Shown: one piece after another, positions 1 to 8,527 of the stretch | Position numbering within the stretch: the first letter of the stretch is position 1 | Layout of the letters: every line of letters starts with the position of its first letter | NCBI RefSeq assembly: GCF_017573465.1 | Contig: NZ_JAGEPF010000013.1 | Span: 124,001 to 188,000 of the forward strand | Length of the DNA: 64,000 nt | Direction: 5' to 3' | From: Actinomadura violacea | Lineage (GTDB): Bacteria; Actinomycetota; Actinomycetes; Streptosporangiales; Streptosporangiaceae | The notes under the pieces: model-generated | The model's input: only the letters and a program-made list of their open reading frames with translations | Database searches by the model: none | Told to the model about the DNA's origin: nothing | Program-made: the position numbers and the translations under genes

Positions 1-2541
1 GCGCAGGAGATCCCGGGCCCCGCTCAGGCCGCGCCGCAGCCGGCCCCTGAACCCTTCCCGTGGGCACAGGAGATCCCGGACAGCAGGCCCGCACCCAGCG
101 CACCCGAGCCGTTCCCGTACGCCCAGGACATCCCGGGCGTCCCGCCGCAGCAGCTCCCCGGGCCGCTGTCGGCGCAGCCGCCCCCGCACGCGATGCCCGC
201 GCCGCCGGCGCTCGACGAGCCGTGGCGCACCGAGCCCAAGAGGAAGGGCGGCGCGAAGCGCTCCAAGAAGCCGATCCTCATCGGCGTCGCCGTGCTCGCC
301 GTGGCGGCGCTCGTCGCCGGCGGCGTCGTGCTCGTGCCGCGGCTGACCGGCGGCAAGGACGGCGGGGACACCGGCGACGGCGGCGCCCGGCTGGCCGGCG
401 CCCTGTTCCCCGTCGGCCGCTCGGCGCAGACCGACGGCCGCGACCAGCAGATCACCGGCGTCGCCTCCGTCGGGTCGACCGTCGTGGCGGTCGGCGGCGA
501 GAGCGACCCGGAGAGCGCGCGCGGCCTGTTCCTCGTGTCCGCCGACGGCGGGCGCACCTTCAAGCCCGCCGACCTCAAGGGCACCGGCGGCGCGGTCCCC
601 GCTCCCGGCGACGTGCCCGCCGCGGTGGGCGGCTCGTCGCGCGGCTGGGTGGCCGTCGGCGCCCGCACCGGCGGCGGCGCCGTGTGGACCAGCACCGACG
701 GGCAGGAGTGGACCCGCCAGCCCGACCCGGTCGGGGACGCCTTCGGCGGGCACAGCCGGGTGGAGCGCATCGTCGGCACCGACTCCGGCTTCCTCGCCAT
801 CGGCGAGCGGAGCCAGAAGGGCGACTTCAGCGACGCGGTCCCGGTCGCCTGGCTGTCGGGCGACGGCCGCCGCTGGGAGGCCCGCGCCGGCGACCAGATC
901 GGCCTGCACGTGGAGAACGGGAGCTTCTCGCTCGTCCAGGCGGCCGCCGCCGGCAAGGTGGTCCTGCTGGAGGCGCTCATCACCCCGAAGGGCGGCAAGC
1001 AGGGCCCCTACCGCAAGGTGTGGCGGTCCGAGGACGGCGGCCGGACCTGGGCGGTCTCGGAGGTGCCGGTGCCGAAGGGCAGCCGCGGCCTGGAGATCGG
1101 CGGCGGCCCGGCCGGCTTCCTCGCGATGCGCGAGGTCGCGGCGGGCGGCCAGGCGTTCGTCTCCAAGGACGGCAGTTCCTGGACCAAGGCCGGCACGCTC
1201 AGCACGAGCGGCTACCGGCGCACCAGCCTGGTCCTCGGCGGCGAGCGCGGCTTCGCGGCCGTCGTCGTCCGCGGCCGCGACGTGCTGCTGTCGCGGAGCA
1301 CCGACGGGCGGACCTGGCAGGACGCGGGCGCGTCGGAGTCCAAGGCCGGGCGCGAGCTGAAGGGCGCGGCGCTGGCCGGCGACGACACGGTGGTCGTCGG
1401 CAGCGAGCCCGGCGGCGGCGACAGCGACCCGCTGCTGAGCGTCTGGGACGGGCACGGCGCCGCGGTCCCCGTCGACCTGTCGAAGGTGCCCGGCGCGCTC
1501 CGCCCCGACCACACGGTCCGCGACGTCGGGTCGGCCGGCGGGCTCGCCGTCGCGGTCGGCAGCGCGTCCGGCGACGCCGCCGTCTGGACGTCCAAGGACG
1601 GTTCGTCCTGGCAGGAGGCGCAGGGGCTCGGCGCGGCGTTCACCCGCCCGGGGCCGCAGCGGCTCGTCGACGTGGCGAACGGGAAGGCCGGCTGGCTGGC
1701 GGTCGGCTACGACCAGTCCTCGCCCCGCCGCCCGCTCGTCGTCACCTCGCAGGACGGCGCGTCCTGGCGGGCCGCCGACACCGCCGGCGCGTTCGCCGGG
1801 AGCGGGCACGGCATGCCGGTCACGGCCGCCGCCACGAGCGGCCCGGCCGGGTACGTGGTCGTCGGCACCGAGGGCCCGTCGGCGGCGACCTGGTTCTCCG
1901 CCGACCTGAAGAACTGGGAGCGCGGCAAGAGCGCCGCCGCGAACGCCCTGGAGGGCCGCGCCGGCGCGGGCCACTGGATGCTGGACGTGACCGGCGGCTC
2001 GTCGGGCTACATCGCGGTCGGCGGAGGCCACGACGGCAACGGCAACCACCCGAACGTGTGGACGTCGGCGGACGGCAAGCAGTGGACGCTCCAGGAGCTC
2101 AAGCTGCCCGGCGGCGTGAAGGAGGGGCACCTCACCCATGTCGCCGCCAAGGGCGCCACGGTGGTCGCCACCGGGCTCGCGGCGACCCCGCAGGGGCTCG
2201 GCTGGCTCGGCTACGTGTCGACGGACTCGGGCCGGACGTGGCGGCCGCTGTCCTCGCCCGGCGGCGGGACGAAGCTGACGGTGACGGCCCTGACCGCGAC
2301 GCCGAAGGGGTTCGCCGCCGCCGGCACGACGGGCGAGCCGGGCGCGCGGGACGTCGTGTCGTGGACGTCCGCCGACGGCTCGACGTGGACGGCGTCGTCC
2401 CCGACCGGCAAGGGCCTGTCCGGCGCCGGCGACCAGCAGGTCACCGGGCTGGGCGTCGTCGGGGGGTCGCTGCTCGGCGTCGGCGACACCGTCGGGCAGA
2501 GCGGTGAGCAGCCCGTCCTGTGGAGCCGCCCCGTCCCGTAG
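1..2541 (+). CDS. Membrane-anchored Asp-box (BNR-like) propeller protein, 5' end outside window
   Basis: The reading frame is open to base 1, so the start is missing; an internal ATG at 193 is not the true start. The visible N-terminus is Pro/Gln-rich with at least two copies of an EPFPxAQ(E/D)IP repeat. A basic stretch (KRSKK) and one transmembrane helix (about bases 271-345) follow, so the long C-terminal part should lie outside the cell. That part holds about ten Asp-box-like repeats of the type W(T/R)S-x-DG-x-x-W (VWTSTDGQEW, VWTSKDGSSW, NVWTSADGKQW), typical of sialidase-like beta-propellers. No catalytic sialidase residues are recognisable. A structural, binding or ESX-associated surface role is inference. 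A strong hairpin follows the stop. Confidence 0.8.
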   Translation, partial: AQEIPGPAQAAPQPAPEPFPWAQEIPDSRPAPSAPEPFPYAQDIPGVPPQQLPGPLSAQPPPHAMPAPPALDEPWRTEPKRKGGAKRSKKPILIGVAVLAVAALVAGGVVLVPRLTGGKDGGDTGDGGARLAGALFPVGRSAQTDGRDQQITGVASVGSTVVAVGGESDPESARGLFLVSADGGRTFKPADLKGTGGAVPAPGDVPAAVGGSSRGWVAVGARTGGGAVWTSTDGQEWTRQPDPVGDAFGGHSRVERIVGTDSGFLAIGERSQKGDFSDAVPVAWLSGDGRRWEARAGDQIGLHVENGSFSLVQAAAAGKVVLLEALITPKGGKQGPYRKVWRSEDGGRTWAVSEVPVPKGSRGLEIGGGPAGFLAMREVAAGGQAFVSKDGSSWTKAGTLSTSGYRRTSLVLGGERGFAAVVVRGRDVLLSRSTDGRTWQDAGASESKAGRELKGAALAGDDTVVVGSEPGGGDSDPLLSVWDGHGAAVPVDLSKVPGALRPDHTVRDVGSAGGLAVAVGSASGDAAVWTSKDGSSWQEAQGLGAAFTRPGPQRLVDVANGKAGWLAVGYDQSSPRRPLVVTSQDGASWRAADTAGAFAGSGHGMPVTAAATSGPAGYVVVGTEGPSAATWFSADLKNWERGKSAAANALEGRAGAGHWMLDVTGGSSGYIAVGGGHDGNGNHPNVWTSADGKQWTLQELKLPGGVKEGHLTHVAAKGATVVATGLAATPQGLGWLGYVSTDSGRTWRPLSSPGGGTKLTVTALTATPKGFAAAGTTGEPGARDVVSWTSADGSTWTASSPTGKGLSGAGDQQVTGLGVVGGSLLGVGDTVGQSGEQPVLWSRPVP

Positions 2542-2571
2542 CGGACGCCGCCGCGTAGCGGACGCCGCCGC
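2538..2571. repeat. 17-bp tandem duplication spanning the stop codon
   Basis: The unit GTAGCGGACGCCGCCGC occurs at 2538-2554 and again, identical, at 2555-2571. The first copy contains the TAG stop of the propeller gene. It looks like a recent slippage duplication. Confidence 0.9.
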
Positions 2572-2600
2572 GGGCCCGGCACGGCCGCCGGGTCCGCGGC
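2567..2600. terminator. Bidirectional hairpin between convergent genes
   Basis: Arms 2567-2580 and 2587-2600 pair over 14 positions (13 Watson-Crick, one G-T) around a 6-base loop. It lies between the plus-strand propeller gene and the minus-strand glycosyltransferase. There is no U tract, as is usual for high-G+C actinomycetes. Confidence 0.65.
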
Positions 2601-2641
2601 GCCCCGTTCCCCGGCACGGTCCAAGCCGGGCCGGGGGCGGG

Positions 2642-3742
2642 TCAGCCTTCCCGGGGGTCGGCGGTCGTCGGGTCCTGCGCGCCGTACGCCGGCCAGATGT
2701 CGTAGCCGGTCTGCACGTCGTCGTCGGGACGGGCGTGCCGCGGCCGGTACGCGGGCCGGTCGGGGACGGTCATCGTCGGGTCGCCCCCGGACGCGACCAG
2801 GTCGCCGGCGGGCTCGGTGAGGGCGGGGTCGGTGATGACCATGGCGGGCAGCCGGGCGGCCGCGTTCGCGGCGGCCGCGTCCGCCGCCTCCGCGGCCTTC
2901 GCCGCGTTGCGGCGGGCGCCGTACGGGGCGACCAGCATCCGGTAGAACGGCCGCCGGATCACCGTGGGCACGAGGCGGTAGCCGCCCCGGACGAGGACGT
3001 TGCGCACGTACTGGCGCCGCGAGATGAAGCCCTCCGCGAGCATCTCGCGCTGCAGCCGCAGCTCCGAACGGAGCAGCTCGCGGCCGCCGCGGCGGTGGTA
3101 GGCGCCGTCGCCGACCCGGTAGTAGACGAGCGGCTCGGCGACGTTCACCAGCCGGGCGCCGGCGGCGATCATCCGGACGAACAGCCAGTAGTCCTCCATC
3201 AGCGGCAGGTCGCCGTAGCCGCCCGCGGCGATGACGGCGCTGCGCCGGTACACGACCGTCGGATGGTTGAACGGGTCGTGCAGCCGCGAGTAGCGGACGA
3301 TGTCGGTCGGGTCGCTCGGCGGGATGCGGCGGCCGACGACGTCCTCGGTGTCGCGGCCGAACTCCAGCAGTCCCGCGCCGACGAGCTCGGCGCCCGCGCG
3401 CACCAGCGGGACCTGCAGCTCGAAGCGGTGCGGCATCGCGATGTCGTCGGCGTCCATCCGGGCGACGATGTCGTGCCGGGCGGCCTGCAGGCCGGCGTCC
3501 AGCGCGGGCCCGAGACCGCGGTTGACCTCCAGCGGGACGAACGTCACCTCGACCGGGCTGGCCGCCACGAGCTCCTTCAGCACCACCGCGAGCTCCGGCC
3601 GGACCGGACCGTCCTGGACCAGCACCACCTGGTCGGGGCGGAGCGTCTGGTCGTCGACCGCGCTGCGGAAGGCGTCCCGGACGTACTCTTCACGGTCACC
3701 GCCGTAGACGGTCATCAGGAGGGTGAAGGGTTCGGGCTGCAT
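2642..3742 (-). CDS. Family 2 glycosyltransferase
   Basis: The protein starts MQPEPFTLLMTVYGGD, as GT-A enzymes do. It continues with the nucleotide-sugar binding core: VQDGP near residue 38, NRGLGPALDAGL, then the metal-binding MDADDIA motif. A conserved acceptor-side stretch (MEDYWLFVRM) follows. The C-terminal 80 residues are Ala-rich, then Pro/Asp-rich, and look disordered. It should transfer a sugar from an NDP-sugar, with the acceptor unknown. Synthesis of a surface polysaccharide or cell-wall glycopolymer fits the adjacent LCP ligase. The frame is open to an ATG at 3886, but that extension is Pro-rich and has no ribosome site, so I chose the internal ATG. Confidence 0.85.
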   Translation of the reverse strand: MQPEPFTLLMTVYGGDREEYVRDAFRSAVDDQTLRPDQVVLVQDGPVRPELAVVLKELVAASPVEVTFVPLEVNRGLGPALDAGLQAARHDIVARMDADDIAMPHRFELQVPLVRAGAELVGAGLLEFGRDTEDVVGRRIPPSDPTDIVRYSRLHDPFNHPTVVYRRSAVIAAGGYGDLPLMEDYWLFVRMIAAGARLVNVAEPLVYYRVGDGAYHRRGGRELLRSELRLQREMLAEGFISRRQYVRNVLVRGGYRLVPTVIRRPFYRMLVAPYGARRNAAKAAEAADAAAANAAARLPAMVITDPALTEPAGDLVASGGDPTMTVPDRPAYRPRHARPDDDVQTGYDIWPAYGAQDPTTADPREG

Positions 3743-4069
3743 CGGTCCGTTTCCGGGTGAGGCCGTGGCGGCCGTCGGAGCGCGAGCCGCGGCGGGCGGA
3801 CTCGGGAGCGGCTCCTCTGGGGGTCGTCGTTCGGGCGGGGGGACAGGGGTCGGGGCAGGCGGGGCGGCGGAGACGCCGCCCTTCATGTGACGCTTTAGTG
3901 CGGTTGATGGTTGCGCGCCGCCAAGATACCGGTGTGATGTGACTTCCGACGATGGAACGTGCCCGTCAGAGCGCTGCGGGGCCCCGTCCGGCGTGACCGG
4001 ATCAGGCCGATCCGCGTGTCACGCCCGGCCCTCGCTCACACCCGGCCCTCGCTCATGCCTGGCCGTCTC
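3743..4069. other. Intergenic region, no convincing gene
   Basis: It holds the Pro-rich frame extension of the glycosyltransferase (to 3886) and the 17-bp tandem repeats ending at 4072. I see no promoter, RNA or other coding sequence. Confidence 0.5.
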
Positions 4070-4072
4070 TCA
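4024..4072. repeat. Three 17-bp tandem repeats at the 3' end of the LCP gene
   Basis: CCCGGCCCTCGCTCA occurs at 4024 and 4041, and a diverged copy, CCTGGCCGTCTCTCA, at 4058. The period is exactly 17 bp, and the last copy runs into the LCP stop codon. Confidence 0.8.
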
Positions 4073-5512
4073 TGCTTGGGAGCACACGTCGCGGTCGGCG
4101 CGGATCTCGCCGGCCACCTTCGGCACCGCGGGCCCGCCGCCGCTCAGCTTCGCGCCGTCCTTGCCGATGATCAGGTAGACGTAGCCGGGCTTGGCCTTGG
4201 CCCAGGGGGCGGGCGGGTGGCCGGGGAGCGCGATCGCGGCCCGCGCGGCCTGCGCCTCGGCGCCCTTGCCGTACAGGATCCGGGTCTTGGCCGCCGGCTT
4301 GACGGTGCCGACCTTGACGACCTTGAAGCCGCGCTCGCTCAGGCTGTCGGCGGTGCGCTGGGCGAGGCCGTGCTCGGCGGTGCCGTTGAAGACGCCGATC
4401 CTGACCTGGGAGGGCGGGACGGGCTGGACCTTCTGCTGCGCGGGCACCGGTGCGGGCGCGGGCTCGGGCGGGGTGTTGTCCTCGCGGATCGCCTGGAACA
4501 GCGGCTCGGCGAGCGCCTGGTTGAACTGGACCCGGTTCTTGTCCTTCGGGTACGCCATCGTCGGCACGGTGACGAACCGGACCTTCCCGGCGCTCATCCC
4601 CTTCAGGCCGCTCGCCAGCTTCTCCATCACCGACAGCGTCAGCTTGTCGTCGGCCTTGATCGCCTTGGTGGCGGCGGACAGGAAGTTGTAGGTGCGGCCG
4701 GGGTCGGTGAGCATCCCCTTGTCGGTCGCCTTCTTGACGACCGAGGCCATGAACGCCTGCTGCCGCTTGATCCGGGCGAGGTCGGAGCCGTCGCCGAGGA
4801 CGTACCGGGTGCGCACGTAGCCGAGCGCCTCGGCGCCGCGCACGGTCTGCTTGCCCGCCTTGAGGTGCAGCTCGGCCTTGGGGTCGTTGATCGGCCTCGG
4901 GACGCAGATCTCGACGCCGCCGAGCGCGTCCACGACCTGCTTGAAGCCGGCGAAGTCGACCTCGACGAAGTGGTCGATGTGGATCTTGGTGAGCGACTCG
5001 ATGGTGCGCCAGGTGCAGGCCGGGCCGGCGTTGGAGAACGCGGCGTTGATCATGCCGAACTGGGCCGGGACGGTGGCGCCGCCGGACTTCTTGCAGGTCG
5101 GCATCTGGACCATCGAGTCGCGCGGAAAGCTGATGCCGATCGCGCCGGCGCCGCCCGGTGAGATGTGCAGCAGGACCGTGGTGTCGGACCGCTCGCCCAG
5201 CTCGGTGCCGTACTGCGCGTTGGCGCCCTGCCGGCTGTCGGAGCCCATCAGCAGGATGTTGATGGAGTCGTTCAGCTTGGCGGGCCGGTTCGTGCCGAGC
5301 TTGTCGTCGACCTTCTCGCGGTGGATCTGGCCGTCGAGCCGCCGCCAGAACCCGTACGCGGTGAGGCTGCCGCCGACGAGGACGACCGAGAGGGCGATCG
5401 ACATCCAGCCGAGCACGCGCCAGAGGCGCCCGCGCTGCACCGGCGGCTCCGGCGGCGATGGGGCGCTGTAGTACACCGGCGGCGGTGCGGCGGCTCGCTG
5501 CATCCGTAACAT
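4070..5512 (-). CDS. LCP (LytR-CpsA-Psr) family cell-wall glycopolymer ligase with LytR_C domain
   Basis: A short cytoplasmic N-terminus is followed by one transmembrane helix (about residues 30-52, WMSIALSVVLVGGSLTAYGF). The LCP catalytic domain starts near residue 80: INILLMGSDSR, then RSDTTVLLHI, ISFPRDSMV and YVRTRYVLGDGSDLARIKRQQ, which supply the conserved Asp and Arg residues that bind polyprenyl-pyrophosphate glycans. A Pro-rich linker leads to a LytR_C domain (VRIGVFNGTAEHGLAQRTADSL). Such proteins attach arabinogalactan or teichoic-acid-like polymers to peptidoglycan outside the membrane. ATGs at 5512 and 5503 are both possible starts, and neither has a clear ribosome site. Confidence 0.92.
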   Translation of the reverse strand: MLRMQRAAAPPPVYYSAPSPPEPPVQRGRLWRVLGWMSIALSVVLVGGSLTAYGFWRRLDGQIHREKVDDKLGTNRPAKLNDSINILLMGSDSRQGANAQYGTELGERSDTTVLLHISPGGAGAIGISFPRDSMVQMPTCKKSGGATVPAQFGMINAAFSNAGPACTWRTIESLTKIHIDHFVEVDFAGFKQVVDALGGVEICVPRPINDPKAELHLKAGKQTVRGAEALGYVRTRYVLGDGSDLARIKRQQAFMASVVKKATDKGMLTDPGRTYNFLSAATKAIKADDKLTLSVMEKLASGLKGMSAGKVRFVTVPTMAYPKDKNRVQFNQALAEPLFQAIREDNTPPEPAPAPVPAQQKVQPVPPSQVRIGVFNGTAEHGLAQRTADSLSERGFKVVKVGTVKPAAKTRILYGKGAEAQAARAAIALPGHPPAPWAKAKPGYVYLIIGKDGAKLSGGGPAVPKVAGEIRADRDVCSQA

Positions 5513-5643
5513 TTCAGCACAGATTGGACACCCGCCACCCCCGCCACGAAAAACTCGGCCGGGACGGGCCGCCGCCCGCCCCGCGCGGGCGGGCCGGACC
5601 CTCCCGGAGCGCCGCGGCGGGGTGGCTAGACTCCGGTGACAGG

Positions 5644-6588
5644 ATGAGCATCGTAGACGCGCTGACCGACCAGGCCATGGTCGTGCTGCAGGACCGCCCG
5701 GTCGTCGCGCTGAGCGCGTGGCTGAACCGGGCCCTCGGCGAATGCGCCGCCACCGGCCGCACCCTGCAGCTGGTCACGCCGCTCGGCTCCCGGCTGTCGC
5801 TGCCGCTGCGCAGCGCCGCGTCCGGCGCCGAGCTGCAGTGGGTCGTCCGCGACGGCGACGGCTACTACGAGGGCCTCACCGGACGGCCGCTGAAGTGGGG
5901 CGGCGCGATGTTCGTGCCGGTCCCGGAGGCCCGCGACTACGCCGCCGGGTACACCACCCGGCCCGCCGGGCGGATCGGCTCGCAGCTCACCCTCGTCTAC
6001 CGGATCCGGCACGGCGCCGACGGGCACCTCGCCGGCCCCGTCGAGCGGCTGCTGCAGCTCACCACCGGCAAGCTCCCGGCCGGGCTCGGGCCCGCCGAGC
6101 CGGTGGAGCACCCGTGGCGGCCCGACCGGCTCACCGAGTACGCCCGCGGCCGGTCCACGTCCCGGCTGCTCGTCGCCGGGGACGGGCCGCGCCCCGCGCA
6201 GGCGATCTGCGACTTCACCGCGACCGAGGGCGGCGGCGTCGCCGAGGTCAGCACCGTCACCGTCGGCTACGACCCGAAGGACCCGCCGCCGCTGCAGCAC
6301 CTCGGTTCGCTGGTCGGCGCGCTCGCCGCCGACCAGCCCGTCGCGTCGCTGTTCGTGCAGCTCACGCCCGGCCGCGCCGACCTCACCACCGAGCCGCGCT
6401 GGACGGGCGCGCCGGCGCCGGTCGCGCTGGCCGTCGCGGGCGCCGTCGGCGGGCCGAACGGCATCCCCGGGCAGCAGGTCGGGCCGCCGCGCCAGCCGCT
6501 GACGATGTTCCCGCTGGGCGACGGCCGCTCGCAGGACGGCTGGCAGCGCCACAGCCTGCTGATGCAGCACCTCCAGGCGACCTCGTAA
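5644..6588 (+). CDS. DUF6177-like protein, C-terminal-half type (ESX-associated)
   Basis: 314 residues starting MSIVDALTDQAMVVLQDRPV. The order QDRPVVALSAWLNRAL, LQLVTPLGSRLSLPLR, WVVRDGDGYYEGLTG matches what I remember of the C-terminal part of DUF6177 proteins encoded in Streptomyces ESX loci. No signal peptide or transmembrane segment is seen, so it is probably cytoplasmic. The function is unknown. The expected N-terminal part is encoded separately on the other strand at 9973-10440. The ATG at 5644 was chosen because similarity begins there; the frame is open further upstream without a plausible start. Confidence 0.6.
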   Translation: MSIVDALTDQAMVVLQDRPVVALSAWLNRALGECAATGRTLQLVTPLGSRLSLPLRSAASGAELQWVVRDGDGYYEGLTGRPLKWGGAMFVPVPEARDYAAGYTTRPAGRIGSQLTLVYRIRHGADGHLAGPVERLLQLTTGKLPAGLGPAEPVEHPWRPDRLTEYARGRSTSRLLVAGDGPRPAQAICDFTATEGGGVAEVSTVTVGYDPKDPPPLQHLGSLVGALAADQPVASLFVQLTPGRADLTTEPRWTGAPAPVALAVAGAVGGPNGIPGQQVGPPRQPLTMFPLGDGRSQDGWQRHSLLMQHLQATS

Positions 6589-6709
6589 CCGTCCCGCCCG
6601 CGGCGGTGACATTTGTCCTGCCGAGGCGTGGACGGACGGCTCTGCCGGGCCCGCCCCGGTTCTCGCGAAGCTGGGAGCACCGCAAGCGAGGACCGCCGGG
6701 AGGCACCAG

Positions 6710-7450
6710 ATGAAGATCCACCAGATGGACGCGGGGCACCGGGCCGGAACCGGCCGGCAGGCCGCCGCCGGCGACGGGCGGCAGATGGCGAAGGTGCTGG
6801 CGCCGCTGGCCGTGGACGTCGCGGTCCCGCTCGGCGTCTACTACCTCGCCCACAAGGGGCTCGGCATGGACCTGGTGGTGTCGCTGGCGCTGAGCAGCGT
6901 GGTCCCCGCCGTGCGGACGGTCGCCGGCGCCGTCCGGGACCGGTCGGTGAACGGGCTCGCCGCGCTGATGCTGGCGGTGAACGCGGCGGGCATCGCGCTC
7001 AGCTTCCTCACCGGCGACCCCCGGCTGATGATCGCCAAGGACTCCGGGATCAGCAGCGTGATCGGGCTGACGATCCTGGTGTCGGCGTTCGGGGCACGGC
7101 CGCTGATGAGCGCCGGGCTGAAGCCGTTCCTCACCAAGGGCGACGCCGCACGCGAGGCGGCCTGGGACCGGCTGAGCTCCGGCGCGTCCCGGTTCCGCGC
7201 GCTGGAGCGCCGGTTCACCATGGTGTGGGGGCTGGCGCTGCTCGCCGAGTGCGCCGCGCGGATCGCCGGCGCCTACACCGTCCCCGTCGAGACGATGGCC
7301 TGGCTCGGGACCGTGATGCTGGTCGGCGCGATCGGCATCGGCGCCGTGATGAGCGGCAGCGCGACCGAGCCGATGAAGGAGCTGCTGGACGCGGAGGTGC
7401 GCGCGCAGAACACCCGGGAGACCGCCGCCCCGACCACCGCCGCGGCCTGA
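6710..7450 (+). CDS. VC0807-like integral membrane protein
   Basis: 246 residues with a soluble N-terminus of about 25 residues and five or six hydrophobic segments (about 26-46, 50-66, 78-98, 108-125, 168-190, 195-215). The pattern VPLGVYYLAHKGLGMDLVVSLALSSVVPAVRT resembles the VC0807 family of uncharacterised membrane proteins. GGGAGGC lies about 9 bases before the ATG. No enzymatic motif is visible. It is followed 45 bases later by the glycoside-hydrolase-like gene on the same strand, so the two may be cotranscribed. Confidence 0.7.
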   Translation: MKIHQMDAGHRAGTGRQAAAGDGRQMAKVLAPLAVDVAVPLGVYYLAHKGLGMDLVVSLALSSVVPAVRTVAGAVRDRSVNGLAALMLAVNAAGIALSFLTGDPRLMIAKDSGISSVIGLTILVSAFGARPLMSAGLKPFLTKGDAAREAAWDRLSSGASRFRALERRFTMVWGLALLAECAARIAGAYTVPVETMAWLGTVMLVGAIGIGAVMSGSATEPMKELLDAEVRAQNTRETAAPTTAAA

Positions 7451-7495
7451 ACCTTCCCGAACGAACCCTGCTTGAAAAGGACTGGAGACAAGGCC

Positions 7496-8494
7496 ATGCG
7501 CGCGCGAGGCATCAACTACGACACCGGCTTCTTCCCGGGCGGACGCGACAGCAACCCCGGCTTCGACCGGGCCGATGCGCGGCGCGACATGCGCGCCATC
7601 GCCGGCGACCTGCACTGCACCGCCGTCCGGATCAGCGGAGGCGACCCCGACCGGCTCGAAGCCGCCGCCGAGGAGGCCGCGGCCGCCGGCCTGGAGGTCT
7701 GGTTCGCGCCGTTCCCCTGCGAGCTGCCGCCGGACGGGATGGCCGCGCTGTTCGCCGACTGCGCGGACCGGGCCGAGCGGATCCGGCGCGGCGGCGCGGA
7801 GGTCGTCCTCGTGACGGGCTGCGAGGTCAGCCTGTTCGCCCAGGGGTTCGTCCCCGGCGACGACGTGTACGCCCGCATCCAGGCGATCGTGTCCGGCGAC
7901 CCGGCCGTGTACGCCGCGATGGGCGACGTCCCGGGCCGCGTCAACGCGTTCTTCGCCGAGACGGTCGCGGCGGTCCGCGAGCGGTTCGGCGGGCGGGTCA
8001 CCTACGCGTCCGGCCCCTGGGAGGACCTCGACTGGGGGCCGTTCGACCTGGTGTCCGTCGACGGCTACCGGTCCGCCGAGAACGCCGCGCACTACCGCGA
8101 CTGGCTGCGCGGCCACTTCCGGCACGGCAAGCCCGTCGCGATCACCGAGTTCGGCTGCTGCACGTACGCGGGCGCCGGCGAGCGCGGCGGCACCGGCTGG
8201 ATGATCGTCGACCGGGACGCCGAACCGCCCCGGCTCGACGGCGCGTACGTCCGCGACGAGCAGGAGCAGGTCCGGTACATGCGCGAGCTGCTGGACGTCT
8301 TCGAGGCCGAGGGCGTCGACGGCGCGTTCTGGTTCACCTTCGCCGGCTGGGGCCTCGCGCACGACCCCGCCGACCCGGTCCACGACCTCGACATGGCCTC
8401 CTACGGCGTCGTCACGGCCGCCCCGGACGGCACGTGGCACCCCAAAGCCGCCTTCCACGCCCTTGCCGCCGCATATGGCACGAACAGCCGATGA
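7496..8494 (+). CDS. TIM-barrel glycoside-hydrolase-like protein
   Basis: 332 residues. The chain alternates strands and helices with endpoints such as MRARGINYDTGF, VLVTGCEVSLF (Glu at a strand end), VSVDGYR, GKPVAITEFGCCTYAGA (a second Glu, ITEFG) and GAFWFTF. This is the layout of clan GH-A hydrolases with two catalytic carboxylates. No signal peptide is seen, so it may act in the cytoplasm. The substrate is unknown. GGAG lies 8 bases before the chosen ATG; a TTG at 7472 in the same frame is weaker. Confidence 0.65.
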   Translation: MRARGINYDTGFFPGGRDSNPGFDRADARRDMRAIAGDLHCTAVRISGGDPDRLEAAAEEAAAAGLEVWFAPFPCELPPDGMAALFADCADRAERIRRGGAEVVLVTGCEVSLFAQGFVPGDDVYARIQAIVSGDPAVYAAMGDVPGRVNAFFAETVAAVRERFGGRVTYASGPWEDLDWGPFDLVSVDGYRSAENAAHYRDWLRGHFRHGKPVAITEFGCCTYAGAGERGGTGWMIVDRDAEPPRLDGAYVRDEQEQVRYMRELLDVFEAEGVDGAFWFTFAGWGLAHDPADPVHDLDMASYGVVTAAPDGTWHPKAAFHALAAAYGTNSR

Positions 8495-8527
8495 TCTACC
8501 CGTAAGGGATGGGATAGCGTCCCCTCC

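Noticed and set aside
3743..3886. N-terminal extension of the glycosyltransferase
   Set aside because: It is Pro/Ala-rich, lacks a ribosome site, and the GT-A fold begins right after the internal ATG.
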